A stretch of 64,000 bases of DNA. Origin: Psococerastis gibbosa. Lineage: Eukaryota > Arthropoda > Insecta > Psocodea > Psocidae. Shown piece by piece: positions 45,371 through 55,029 of this stretch (positions are counted from its first letter, which is position 1; the number at the start of each line of letters is the position of its first letter). The position numbers and the translations under genes were made by a program. The notes under the pieces are model-generated. The model had not been told where the DNA came from. It made no database searches and worked only from the letters and a program-made list of their open reading frames with translations. The stretch lies in NCBI GenBank assembly GCA_963971405.1, contig OZ020485.1:34491921-34555920 (forward strand), read 5' to 3'.

Positions 45371-46194
45371 CTCTTTGGGTTAAAAACGATTTATTCCGCA
45401 TATCCGCAAATTATTAAAAGCCTGTGTTCGCACCGAAGTTAAAACCTCTATTAAATTGTCTATGCTATCATACATACGAGTAATACACAATAGCCTCTAA
45501 TGAATACACTAGAATTCACAAGATAGGATCACAGCCACCCCCGAAAAAACAAAAAAAGGCGATGGGCTTGGGTTTTTCAGTGGTTTGTCTGGCTGAAAAT
45601 TTGTTGACGAACCGGACTATGCAAAAAAGAATGAAATTTATTACCAAATTAATAAATAATTAATACCGCAGAATTTAAAATGTTTTTCCATTAACGTTTC
45701 AATTTTGATTTTAGTCACTTCATTTGAAAAAAATACAGAAAATTAAAATTTCGTAAAATTGATAGTAATTAGTATAGGAGCTTCAGAAAAAAAATTTATA
45801 CTGGGTAAAATTACTTTTGGGCTCTTGTCCGGTTTTGAACTTCGCTGAATCTGACAACCCTGAAGAACAGAGTTTAATTTTTGGGGCGTTGGTGTGCACG
45901 GAGTTGCAAAGTTTCCCAAAATCGAAACACTGCCCTTAAATATAAAATTTTATTGCCCTACAAATTTGAGTTCATTGATTTTGTTTATTGCTTATTAGCG
46001 TATGTGACCAGGTTTTTCAATGATGTAACCTGGTTACTAAAAGGTCACTTTTTTCAAAGTTTAGGTTACTATTTCAACTATTTAGGATCAATTTTACGAT
46101 GGAGGCCCTGTAAATATCCGAAATCCATGGAGTCGTTGGCATTGGACAAGGGACTTATGGGCCATTATAAGTAGCCCTGGGTCCATAAAAGTCC

Positions 46195-46749
46195 TTTAAA
46201 AAATTAAACTAACCGGGACATGGGTTACGAAGTAGGATGGTCACCCCAGGCTTGACGCTAAATACGACACTTCCTGTATTAATTTTTTATTCAAGTTACT
46301 GTGCATTTTTGTAAATGTTTTAATTTTAAGTACTTATTCTATTAATACAATCTTTTTTAGGGTTAGCATGAAAACATGTCTTATTGTTAGCCTTTTGGTG
46401 TTTCAATAAAGTGTTTCTAGTCAATTCAGTTCAATTCAATTCAATGCAATTTGTAGATAACTTCAATAATTTAAATATACATACTAGTATTATTTCGGAC
46501 AGAAGTTTCAATGATTGAGCCAGTGACTTTTTATAATTGGAGACATTTTAAACATTAAAATCTCTAAGTGATACGAGGCATAAATTTGATATACGCACTG
46601 ATATGATATTAAAAAATATCATGGTAAGTATATAGTATAAAAAAAATATGGGATTTCATTTTACATTTTAACATCAAACGGGGGTAGCCAAAGCTTAATT
46701 AAGTCCATGAACCATATCAAATTAAGAAATTTCTTGTTTTGATTTGGCG
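46195..46749. other. No gene; possible LINE 3' UTR tail
   Basis: Around 46280-46447 the plus strand has TTTCAATAAAGTG followed by a (TTCAA)n tract, which looks like a LINE 3' end with a short-repeat tail. No upstream coding remnant was found, so this is a suggestion only. Confidence 0.35.
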
Positions 46750-46870
46750 GCGTTTTTATATAAATCAAGATCGCAAGCTTCGCGGGGCCTCGCGTTGCTC
46801 ATGCCGGTGGCCATAACAAGGCTTATTGCGCCTTACTAACACAGTTCGCCGCCTCGCGGCTCGCAATTTT
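46750..46870. other. GC-rich island
   Basis: GC-rich patch in AT-rich surroundings with CGCGGGGCCTCGCG and CGCCGCCTCGCGGCTCGC words that can form hairpins. Reverse-complemented, GCGAGGCCCCG is shared with the end of the Helitron-like units at 30.5-30.8 kb, so it may be another terminus of that family. Confidence 0.4.
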
Positions 46871-47050
46871 GGGCCAGAACTCTATTACTATTGTTAGGGT
46901 TCAGACGAGTCCATGGTTGTTTATTTCAGTGGGTTGCTAGGAGACTCTTACTCTTAGTCGACTTGACTGCTTATGCATAAAAGAAGCCAGCGGTAAACAC
47001 ACAGGCGGATGGACTGTGAATTAATATATAAAGATTGGGTTGACTTGGTA

Positions 47051-47076
47051 TTTTTTTTTTTTTTTTTTTTTTTTTT
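47051..47076. repeat. Poly(T) run of 26
   Basis: Uninterrupted T homopolymer about 90 bp upstream of a SINE in the opposite sense. Could be an old retroelement tail, but no element body adjoins it. Confidence 0.9.
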
Positions 47077-47162
47077 CTATTTATTTAATGTTTTTGTCAG
47101 GATATCATTACGCGATTAGAGTTTGTTCTTCCGCCTGTTTTGCAACAGTGTTCATACAATAA

Positions 47163-47365
47163 ATCAGGATATGTAGAGTAGTGGTACAGACTCCAACTTT
47201 CACCCGAAAGGTTGTTGGTTCGAGTCCCACACTGGCTACATTTTCTGTTCATGCTTCGGAGGGCATGTAAAGCAGGCACTCCCGGGTCATCCTAGTTGAG
47301 TTTAAGAGAGGGCTTTATAGCCCTAACTCCGCTAGGTTGGCTTAGTTATAGAACAACAAAAAGTC
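47163..47365 (+). mobile_element. SINE family 1, copy 6
   Basis: Full length. Exact B box GGTTCGAGTCC at 47217-47227, and the CTTTCACCCGAAAGG segment resembles a tRNA-Glu anticodon arm. The tail is AT-rich (GTATTTATTTATTTC). Confidence 0.9.
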
Positions 47366-47610
47366 AAGATGTATTTATTTATTTCTTAATAAACAGTCGA
47401 TTTTTTATTGCGTTCCAAATGTGTCTCGAAATACGACTCTAACTACATATTCAACATCACTCACGATATTTTCGAGTGAAAGCAACCTACTTCCAAAGTT
47501 GACATATTTTTTAACTTTTTTTTTAAATTTAATTAACAATTAATGTATAGCCAACATTGATTGGAAATATTTATTATCTACGATTTCTTAGTTCTCCAAT
47601 AATGTCTTCC

Positions 47611-47854
47611 ATGTTATGCAAGTTACTTTGTTAAATAAATAAATAAGGACTTTTTATTGTTTCTATTACTAAGCCAACCTAGTGGAGTTAGGGCTATAAA
47701 GCCCTCTCTTACACTCAACTAGGAAGGCCCGGGACCGCCTGCTTTACATGCCCTCCGAAGCATAGCCAGTGTGGGACTCGAACCAACAACCTTTCGGGTA
47801 AAAGTCAGAGTCCGTACCACTACGCTACATGTCTTGACTATGTTATGCTAGTTA
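47611..47854 (-). mobile_element. SINE family 1, copy 7, with 15-bp target duplication
   Basis: ATGTTATGCAAGTTA (47611-47625) and ATGTTATGCTAGTTA (47840-47854) differ at one base. They bracket the SINE (47648-47838) plus its AAATAAATAAATAAGG-type tail. The B box (complement of GGACTCGAACC) is at 47774-47784. About 14 bp are missing after the GCATAGCCAG body motif. This copy proves mobilisation by target-primed reverse transcription. Confidence 0.95.
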
Positions 47855-48284
47855 TAAAAAAATGAGCTTGAGAGCCTTGACTCTTGGGACATAATGGGCA
47901 CGTGGTAGCAGAATGGCTTGGTAATTCAACTTCCTCCACAAGAAAAAAGCATTGGCAGGCTGTAAAGAGAGCTTTATCCGGCAAGACCGGAGATTAAAAA
48001 GCAGGACGAAGTGGCTGAGAGAGACGAAGAAGCATTGATTATTCATGTGGGATTATAGAACTCCTATCCTGCATTCTAAGCACCAATATACATTTACTCC
48101 ATCATGTTACAGTCAATACTATTGATAAATTATTAAGAGCAGTCTCTCCTAGAGATGTGACACACATTTTCTAGCCTAATATCTCGAAATGGTTCTCTAC
48201 TGAGAGTGAAACTAAGGTGCTTCCTATATTTGAGAATACTGGATAAAAGTGAACAGCCCTAATGTTGCAATGACAATATTCCCA

Positions 48285-48475
48285 CAATATTCCCCCATAT
48301 TACGCACACGAATATTGTTCCAAAGTTCGATCCGATAAAATTTCTATTTCTATTTAATATGGGTCTATTGTATCAGAATTCAGATTCAAATCATACGATA
48401 TACTTCAACATAAACATTCCAAATATTTCTTCAATCGAAAAAATATTAAGAGTGTGTAATCAGGGTCATTGTGCA
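48285..48475. repeat. Dispersed repeat D, copy 2
   Basis: Same ordered words as 39150-39345 (CCCCCATATTACGCAC, GAATATTGTTCCAA, CTTCAACATAAACATT, AAGAGTGTGTAATC). Diverged; no ends identified. Confidence 0.6.
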
Positions 48476-48658
48476 GTGGAAAATAAATCTCCTCGACAAT
48501 AATATTAATAATTATCAATAAGAAAAATGAAATGGTAGTAATAATGAGGCAGCATAAAGAAATTCTACTTGTATTGTACCAACCATGTCTATGTTATGTA
48601 GAACTCATCAATCTATTATTATTATTGGATATCTAATAAAATATTTAATACATAATTG

Positions 48659-48941
48659 TTTTTTTTTTTCAAAGCCTGCTTTTAGCGTTTCTGCTTTAAG
48701 GAAACCTGTCAGCCTGGAGGGGGGAGTGACTTTGTTTATTAACTTGACTTTCAGGGTGGACCTCCTGATTATAGTGCATTCCGAACCACTTGGGGAACAT
48801 AGTGAAGTTACGCGATTAAATTGGAGGTGACCAGGACTCAACACGCACTTAGACCGACTGGTAGTCTCAGCGCGTTATCATGTTCCCCTGCCAACCCTTT
48901 GCACACTATACCAAGTTTGCTCCAGTTTATAACAAGCTCGG
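48659..48941 (-). mobile_element. SINE family 2, copy c (5'-truncated)
   Basis: On the minus strand it ends in GCAGGCTTTG plus a run of A (T-run 48659-48669 on the plus strand). It lacks the AGCCAACGG start and has an internal deletion between TTAACTTGA and CTTTCAGGG (plus strand). Confidence 0.85.
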
Positions 48942-50400
48942 AGCTGGTGTATTATATAAGTGATATATTCCCCATTCACTTTGTAACACTTCGTCATTGC
49001 AAAAAGGAAAAATAAATTTGCCAAGAATTAATAAGAAATATATTTAAAACTACTTTTCGGCACTAGGCCAAACAACATTATATTTTTTAACGTAAAACAA
49101 TGAATCGGGATAATTATGCCGGCGGCAAGCTCCACTAGCGGTGATCTTCCCAATATTTTAGAACGTTTTTCCCTGCTGACTTCATAGCCTTTTTAATTTG
49201 CATCACCTTTAGGGAGTCCAGCAAGAGTTTTATTTGATTTGGCAGCTTATGAATCCATGGCATTGGGAAGAATATCATATTTCAAAAAGTTAGCAGAGGT
49301 ATTTCCAGCCAGGATAAAGTCTCAGTTTTTTTACGCGGCCCGGTTTCCTTCATTCGTTACGTGGTCCATATCTTCCTTGGGATACCTGGATTTAATTGAA
49401 TTTCCCATTTCTTTCGAAGAGAAATCACGGCACTCCTCAAGTCCTGAGCTTGCAGTTTTCCCTTTTCCGATTTGATGACCTAATTTATTGAGTTTCCTGG
49501 CCAATTTTTAGTGGACCCTTTGTTACATCTAACGTATTTCCTCTGCCTCCTAAATGTAAATAAGATGTGCACCGAAATAAATATGGTGTGTTGAATAGTC
49601 ATTTTCGCAGTTTAGCTTAAACCTGATATAAACATTTGTTGTTGTTGTTTCCCAGTAGGCTTCTGGGTGTACTTTTTTCCCTTTTTCCCCCTCTTGACTT
49701 CCTCGTAGCAAGATGGTTTTTACCATTGAACTATTACAGTACCTATAGTAATTGACAAATAAGAAATTATGTACGTACGGGTTCACTCGTTCAGGTTCTT
49801 TATTGTACTTTGTATTGAAAGACCTAAAGCCATTATTATTATTATTATTGACAGAATTTTTATGAACGTAGGCGTACTTGTACGAGGCCCATTAAACCTT
49901 GCCCTGCTCAGAGATTATTGGCATTGTTTTCTAATGAGTATTTTGCCATTGCCAAACTGGTTGACTTGCCAATTAGCAAGTTCAGATATGCTTACCAGTG
50001 ACATTGTAACAGGCGTTAGCTCGACTTATTCAAGTGCGGGAAGGAGTCTCGGGGCCATATTATGGCTGTAATCAGTGAAATTACCATTGAATAATGCTAC
50101 CATCTATCGGACTTGGATAAGAAAAATACTCAGTAGTACAATAGTGACTGAAAAGGTTCGCCGACAATGTTAACAACAGTGTGAGTGAAATTCCAGTGAG
50201 TAGAATGATCGCGTGCAGAAAGGCTATGTCAGTGTTAAACCCGGGTTATCTCGCTCAAAGTGTTTGATTCTATTATCAAACGTGTTTTACGAATCATGCA
50301 TAGAACGACCCACATGTTTTTCTTCCTTTTCGATTTCGAAACCAACCGACTTCAGAGTTTTCTCACATAGTAATTGTTTGGCCACACGAATACACAATTC
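48942..50400. other. No gene recognised
   Basis: Small frames at 49239-49475 and 49769-50071 lack known motifs. A CGGGTTCACTCG word at 49776 resembles the left edge of the R3 repeat. Confidence 0.45.
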
Positions 50401-50808
50401 TTTCATCTAGTGAGTCGAATTTATTTTACACACTTTCAAATTCCATATCGCTGGAGAGACCCGAGGAGGCTACCGACAAGCCTTGTAAGAATGCGCTTGG
50501 GTCACACTCACACTACTACTCTGTCCCACTCACACTACTACTCTGTCCCATTTGCATAGGCTAGGGATTAAGGCGTCTCCTCTATGCCCTTGTGGGATAA
50601 AAGGGACGCTTCAACATCTGGTCCATGAATGCACGCTTACCTCCGGGTTGAGACGTGATATGGTGGTAGCGTTGCAAATGATGGTTTGGACAGGTTATTG
50701 ACCTACTCGCACAGAACGGTCTTTCTGCAGGATGTGCAGGGCTGGAACTATGATCGGCTGGCAACATAAACCCCGGCACTGGCTGCCACTAAAAGCAAAA
50801 AAAATATT
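50401..50808 (+). pseudogene. LINE ORF2 C-terminus with finger; 22-bp duplication frameshift
   Basis: The plus frame reads PYRWRDPRRLPTSLVRMRLG, HTHTTTLSH, then after a frameshift HRLGIKASPLCPCGIKGTLQ and HLVHECTL. LVRMRLGHT..T.L.HLHRLG...SP.CPCG......H...EC is the standard post-RNase H region and finger (C-x-C-x8-H-x4-C) of R1/Jockey-type LINEs. The frameshift is caused by a 22-bp tandem duplication (CACTCACACTACTACTCTGTCC, about 50505-50548). An A-rich stretch, AAAAGCAAAAAAAA, follows at about 50792-50806. No RT core. Confidence 0.8.
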
Positions 50809-50959
50809 TTGAATATGTTTGCAGCAATCAATTCAGTAGCTATAGTAGTTTGAAGGGCAGTTCACTGCGATCCAGAGGTTTTGATCAATAGTGTCCACAT
50901 ACTAAGAAAATATTCGTAGGACAATCCAATGACGACAATCCTGACGATTAGAGAAACCG

Positions 50960-50996
50960 CCCTCTTGGCCTCTTTATGAGGTCTGGGACCGCCTCT
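50960..50996. mobile_element. Solitary hAT right terminus
   Basis: TTTATGAGGTCTGGGACCGC followed by CTCTG is shared exactly with the right end of the hAT at 10335-10852. No matching left end was seen nearby, so this is a broken copy. Confidence 0.65.
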
Positions 50997-51726
50997 GTCT
51001 CGAACCTCAACCTTTTGTTTAGTAGTTTAGTTCTCTACCAACTTGACTATTTCTGACCTTGAGTTGCAACTTAATACTGCAAGAGTTAACGAAACTACCT
51101 ACCCTATAGCCTTTTGGTTGACTGGATAAAACTGCAGATATTACCGCCAGCAGCAAGTAAGTAGGTAGGCTACCTTTTCTAGCTATTATACAACAATGGT
51201 AGTTTTGTTAATATAGGTACTATGGCTTGATGCATGCCCTTGCGAGGCAAAAAAACTGCAGTTGCTGTTGGGAAACTATTTTAAAGGTCAATTTTCTTGT
51301 ATCCTTCTTTTAGTTGTCCTTTTAATATGCAATATATAGACACTTTTTCACATAAAATTTCAGATTAATTAGTAATTATATTCCATCTTGCGTTGAGATA
51401 CAAGGAAGGTAGAGCAACCGAAGCGACTGAAAGACAAAGGGGGGGGGGGGTAGTTGAGAATCTCGGGTGCTAAGGGTTCTAACCCCACCCCTTATGAGCA
51501 AGATATTAAAATTCATGAAATTTATCGTCGTACCAGCCTCAACGTGCAATCTAACCCGCTGCGCTGAGGCTAAGCCATTGCTCCTGCTGCTTTTCAGCAT
51601 TCTTTACATCAAACGCTTTGAACCGCTGCTACTCTTCTATTTAACATAGTAATTTGTAAAATATTAGTAATCCATAATGTTTGTGGTTGTACAATAGTAT
51701 AATACAATATTAATAAATTAAATAAG
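50997..51726. other. No gene recognised
   Basis: No motif-bearing frame. An 11-G run lies near 51439. Confidence 0.5.
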
Positions 51727-51914
51727 GACTTTTTATTGTTTCTATTACTGAGCCAACCTAGTGGAGTTAGGGCTATAAAGCCCTCTCTTACACTCAACTA
51801 GGACCGCCTGCTTTACATGCCCTCCGAAGCATGGCCAGAAAATTTAGCCAGTATGGGACTCGAACCAACAACCTTTCGGGTGAAAGTCACAGTCCGTACC
51901 ACTATATGTCCTGA
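51727..51914 (-). mobile_element. SINE family 1, copy 8
   Basis: Near full length, with a deletion of the GAAGGCCCGG segment (sequence passes from CAACTAG directly to GACCGCC). The B box is intact on the minus strand. Confidence 0.9.
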
Positions 51915-52189
51915 CTAAATGGTCATTTTCTAACTACCTAATAGCTAACTGAACTCCGACTAAAAAAAGCTACGAATTCCAGTGAAACGACTAATGATTC
52001 TTCAGGGTGTCGACTTTCCCAATACACATAGTCGGCTATTCCAATTGTGAATTTTTCTTCAATAATTGATGCTATTATTTCTTTGCTCTATGTCATTGTC
52101 CATTTTAACTTCCGCATGTTAAAATTGATCAATAATCATGCGGTAAAGTCCTTCAATTAAATGAACATTATTATTTTCATATCTCATGT

Positions 52190-52434
52190 CTCGGGGAGAT
52201 GGAGAGTTGACTGACAGGGTGGACCTCCTTATTATAGTTGATTCCGAACCACTTGGGGGACATAGTAAAGTCACACGATTAATTCAGAGGTGACCAGGAC
52301 TCGACACGCACTTTGACTGGTTGTCTCAGCGTGTTATCATGTCCCATTATGTTCCCCTGTCAACGCAGTGCACACTACCACGTTTCTTTGAACAGGCTCT
52401 GTTTTGATGGATTCAACTTGGTATGAACGTTGGC
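52190..52434 (-). mobile_element. SINE family 2, copy d (3'-incomplete)
   Basis: Covers the 5' two-thirds of the family: AAGCCAACGTTCATACC start, tRNA-like middle (GTCGAGTCCTGGTCACCTC), then GTCCACCCTGTCAG. It lacks the last 100 bp and A tail. Confidence 0.85.
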
Positions 52435-53483
52435 TTAGTTAAAAATAGTGTTGTGTAACTTTATTTTATTAATTAAAATTATTATTTGTCATTGTACAAC
52501 GGTTTTTGGTCTTGTTTAAATATTATTGGATCCCTTATGATTGTAATAGATTATAATATTATTGTTTGTATATGCGCTTGGTTGACCATAGCAGAAGTGT
52601 AGTGTCAATTCAGTTGCAATAATAATATGATAGAAATACAACCAATGCAATGAATTCATCTTACCCAGATCCTTTAATTTTCATTTTCTTTTTGATCTCT
52701 TCATCACACTTACGATTTCCGGACCTTTTGATGTAATCATTCTACATTGCAATGCAGTTACCATCTGTTATGGCAATAGGCTACCTGGTTCAACTATTAC
52801 AATAAGTACTGCTACTGTTGAACTCAATGAATTTCAACGACCAAACGTTCAGATAACATTTCGCTCAGTGTTTAAAAAAAAAATAAAAATGATGTCCGCT
52901 GTTGACAGGGAAATCGAGGCATTTCCTCCTCGCTGCCCAACAAATGTCAGCAAAAATGAAGCTTTGTATTAAAATTGCATGAGGAATTGAGGAGGGGTAG
53001 CCGTCAACAGGGCTCGCTCCATTCCATCAGCCCTCGGACAGAGACAAATGATGACCATTACCGACACCTTCCCGCTGGCGCCGCGCCAACCTCTTACCGG
53101 ACCACTCTGCCACCACTATTCACATCCCTTCTCAAAAACTCTTGCAATCAAACTTTTTTTTTTCACTCAGTCTAGAAAGTCAATATTGACCGGTGCTTTG
53201 GTTGTCTGGCGGAGAGCTCTCATATTAAAGTGAATGTATGGCACTTGTGTAAGCTTCCACTATGCCCCGCGTTCATCTCAACTCCAACCGCTTGCTTTCA
53301 TTTCTCCTTCAAAGACTAAAATTTTAAATTTAAAAAAAATTCTATTAGCAAATATTATCTCAATATTATTGTATACTTAACTTTTTCGTGTCCGAGATGC
53401 TGACTCCTCAAATTCGTATTCACATTCTTAGATTTATTTTATACCCCATATAAATATTTTCCCCATCCATTTATGTTCGATGG
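52435..53483. other. No gene recognised
   Basis: A GC-richer patch at 52975-53130 gives two overlapping frames of 61-66 codons without motifs. Confidence 0.45.
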
Positions 53484-53632
53484 CTTTAGGCGCATTTTCC
53501 ACCGACTTCAATAATGATTATTGACGGTGTTTGACGTGGTAGCAGACATTAAAGACAGTGTAAAAATGTCTGCTACCACGTCAATATCAGCATTATTTTG
53601 ACCATTGACGTCGATGGAATAAGCGCCTAAAG
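53484..53632. mobile_element. Palindromic MITE, family P, copy 1
   Basis: CTTTAGGCGC (53484) pairs with GCGCCTAAAG (ending 53632). The core TTGACGTGGTAGCAGACATT (53531-53550) pairs exactly with 53565-53584. TTTCCACCGAC and the core word also occur in the element at 62519-62620, so the two are relatives. Confidence 0.8.
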
Positions 53633-54391
53633 GGGGGACGCATGACTTCAGAATGTGACGTAATTTGAGATGCCGGGGAGTAGCCGCCAGTGCGGAACTA
53701 CAAACAGTTGTATTGGTAGTGACGTCAATGTGAAGCCATTTCCTTGCCTCCAATGTCCACTGGCGTTTTGGCTCTTACAATCCACAATTGCAAAAAATAT
53801 TTACATTTTTTCCTGTAAAAATCATATTGTGTATTATTTTTAAGCTACCTTATCTATCATATTTTATATTTTATTGTTACAACTGTCAAGTAGCCTATAT
53901 TGGATATTAAAAACATGGACAGCAAAAAAACCCATTATCGTTAATCTGAAATCTTTCCTACTCAGCTGTGCCGTAATTTGACGATTCCGTTTAGAGAATG
54001 CAGCGTATCAGACAGAAACACGAAATAGTTTTCTTTCTTTACGAATTGTGCTATATTCCTCTTTACTTTCACACCATGGAAGTTCAAAGGCGGCTTATTT
54101 GTTTGGCGTGTAGCGTGGCGAATGAAGGGGAGGGCGGGGCGGAGTTGAAAGTGCTTGACGTCGATACAAAGTTTCGCACCAACTTTTATTCCGGAAATTA
54201 TGTCGTCAGTTCGATTTTCTGTTGAAACCACAGATTGAACGGGTGCAACCTTTACCAAACTGGGTCAATTTAACCGAGAATAGTTTGGCTTCAAGAAAGT
54301 CGTGAACTCCGGACTTCTTGGAGAATTTTCAAGCTTGGTGCCGTACATATTATCTTGTGTAAGCAAATTTCCTAGTAAGGGCTTTAAATAA
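53633..54391. other. No gene recognised
   Basis: Frames on both strands at 53962-54258 (98 and 75 codons) overlap and match nothing known. Confidence 0.45.
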
Positions 54392-54593
54392 GGGCTTTTT
54401 TGTTCTATTACTAAGCCAACCTAGCGGAGTTAGGGCTATAAAGCCCTCTCTTACACTCAACTAGGAAGGCCCGGGACCGCCTGCTTTACATGCCCTCCGA
54501 AGCATGGTCAGAAAATGTAGCAAGTGTAGGACTCGAGCCAGCAACCTTTCGGGTGAAAGTCAGAGTCCGTACCACCACTCTACATGTCCTGAC
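54392..54593 (-). mobile_element. SINE family 1, copy 9
   Basis: Full length and close to the consensus. The B box is slightly changed (GGACTCGAGCC on the plus strand). All body landmarks present. Confidence 0.9.
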
Positions 54594-54889
54594 AGTGCAG
54601 TGGGCATTCCTCTTAAATTAAAAATTACGTAAATGTACTGTGAGTTCCTTCTGTATTAACTGTATTCATCACTTCATTGTCAAAAAAAACTCGATCGAAT
54701 TGCATTGGGTGGGTACCTATGCGATATTGCTATATTTCTACCCGCCATGTAATTGTAATGCGTATCTATTGTAGAGTACGCGTACATATACTGGTATACC
54801 TACTGCACATAGTTATTTGCAACGGCTAACTTACTAGCCCAAATGAAGATTTACAAGTACATACTGTTTTATTTACAAACGTATAGAAT

Positions 54890-55029
54890 ATAAATATAGT
54901 ATATTTTCAATGGGCCTGGGATTAAAAAAAGTAAGCAAGATAATTTTACAATGGAAAGTACTATTCAATAATTGTTTTGTTTACATTTTTAACCCCAAGA
55001 ATATAAATTAATAATAAACGGCATAGTAG
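54890..55029. repeat. Relative of the palindromic repeat at 3955
   Basis: Shares CAAGATAATTTTACAATGG, TTGTTTTGTTTACATTTTTA and the terminal CGGCATAGTAG with 3955-4086 in mixed orientation. The left terminus has decayed. Confidence 0.55.

Larger units (their letters stand above)
44306..46110. mobile_element. hAT-like element, 1.8 kb, nested
   Basis: The ends CAGGGCCTCCA (44306) and TGGAGGCCCTG (ending 46110) are perfect 11-bp inverted repeats of hAT type. Subterminal GTTACTTTTTT/GTCACTTTTT words repeat on both sides. The flanks AATAATGT and TAAATATC are only loosely alike, as expected for an old 8-bp target. No transposase frame is visible; the interior carries a SINE (44752-44884) and satellite-like monomers (45035-45370), so it is non-autonomous or dead. 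Confidence 0.75.
44239..46194 (+). repeat. Repeat B, split by the hAT at 44306-46110
   Basis: The left part (44239-44305) and right part (46111-46194) join into a sequence co-linear with repeat A. This makes repeat A a diverged empty site. Confidence 0.75.

Noticed and set aside
46750-46870. CpG-island promoter
   Set aside because: Only about 120 bp, no adjacent gene, and it shares a word with the Helitron-like units.
53962-54258. 98-codon minus-strand frame
   Set aside because: A competing frame covers the same bases on the plus strand and neither resembles a known protein.
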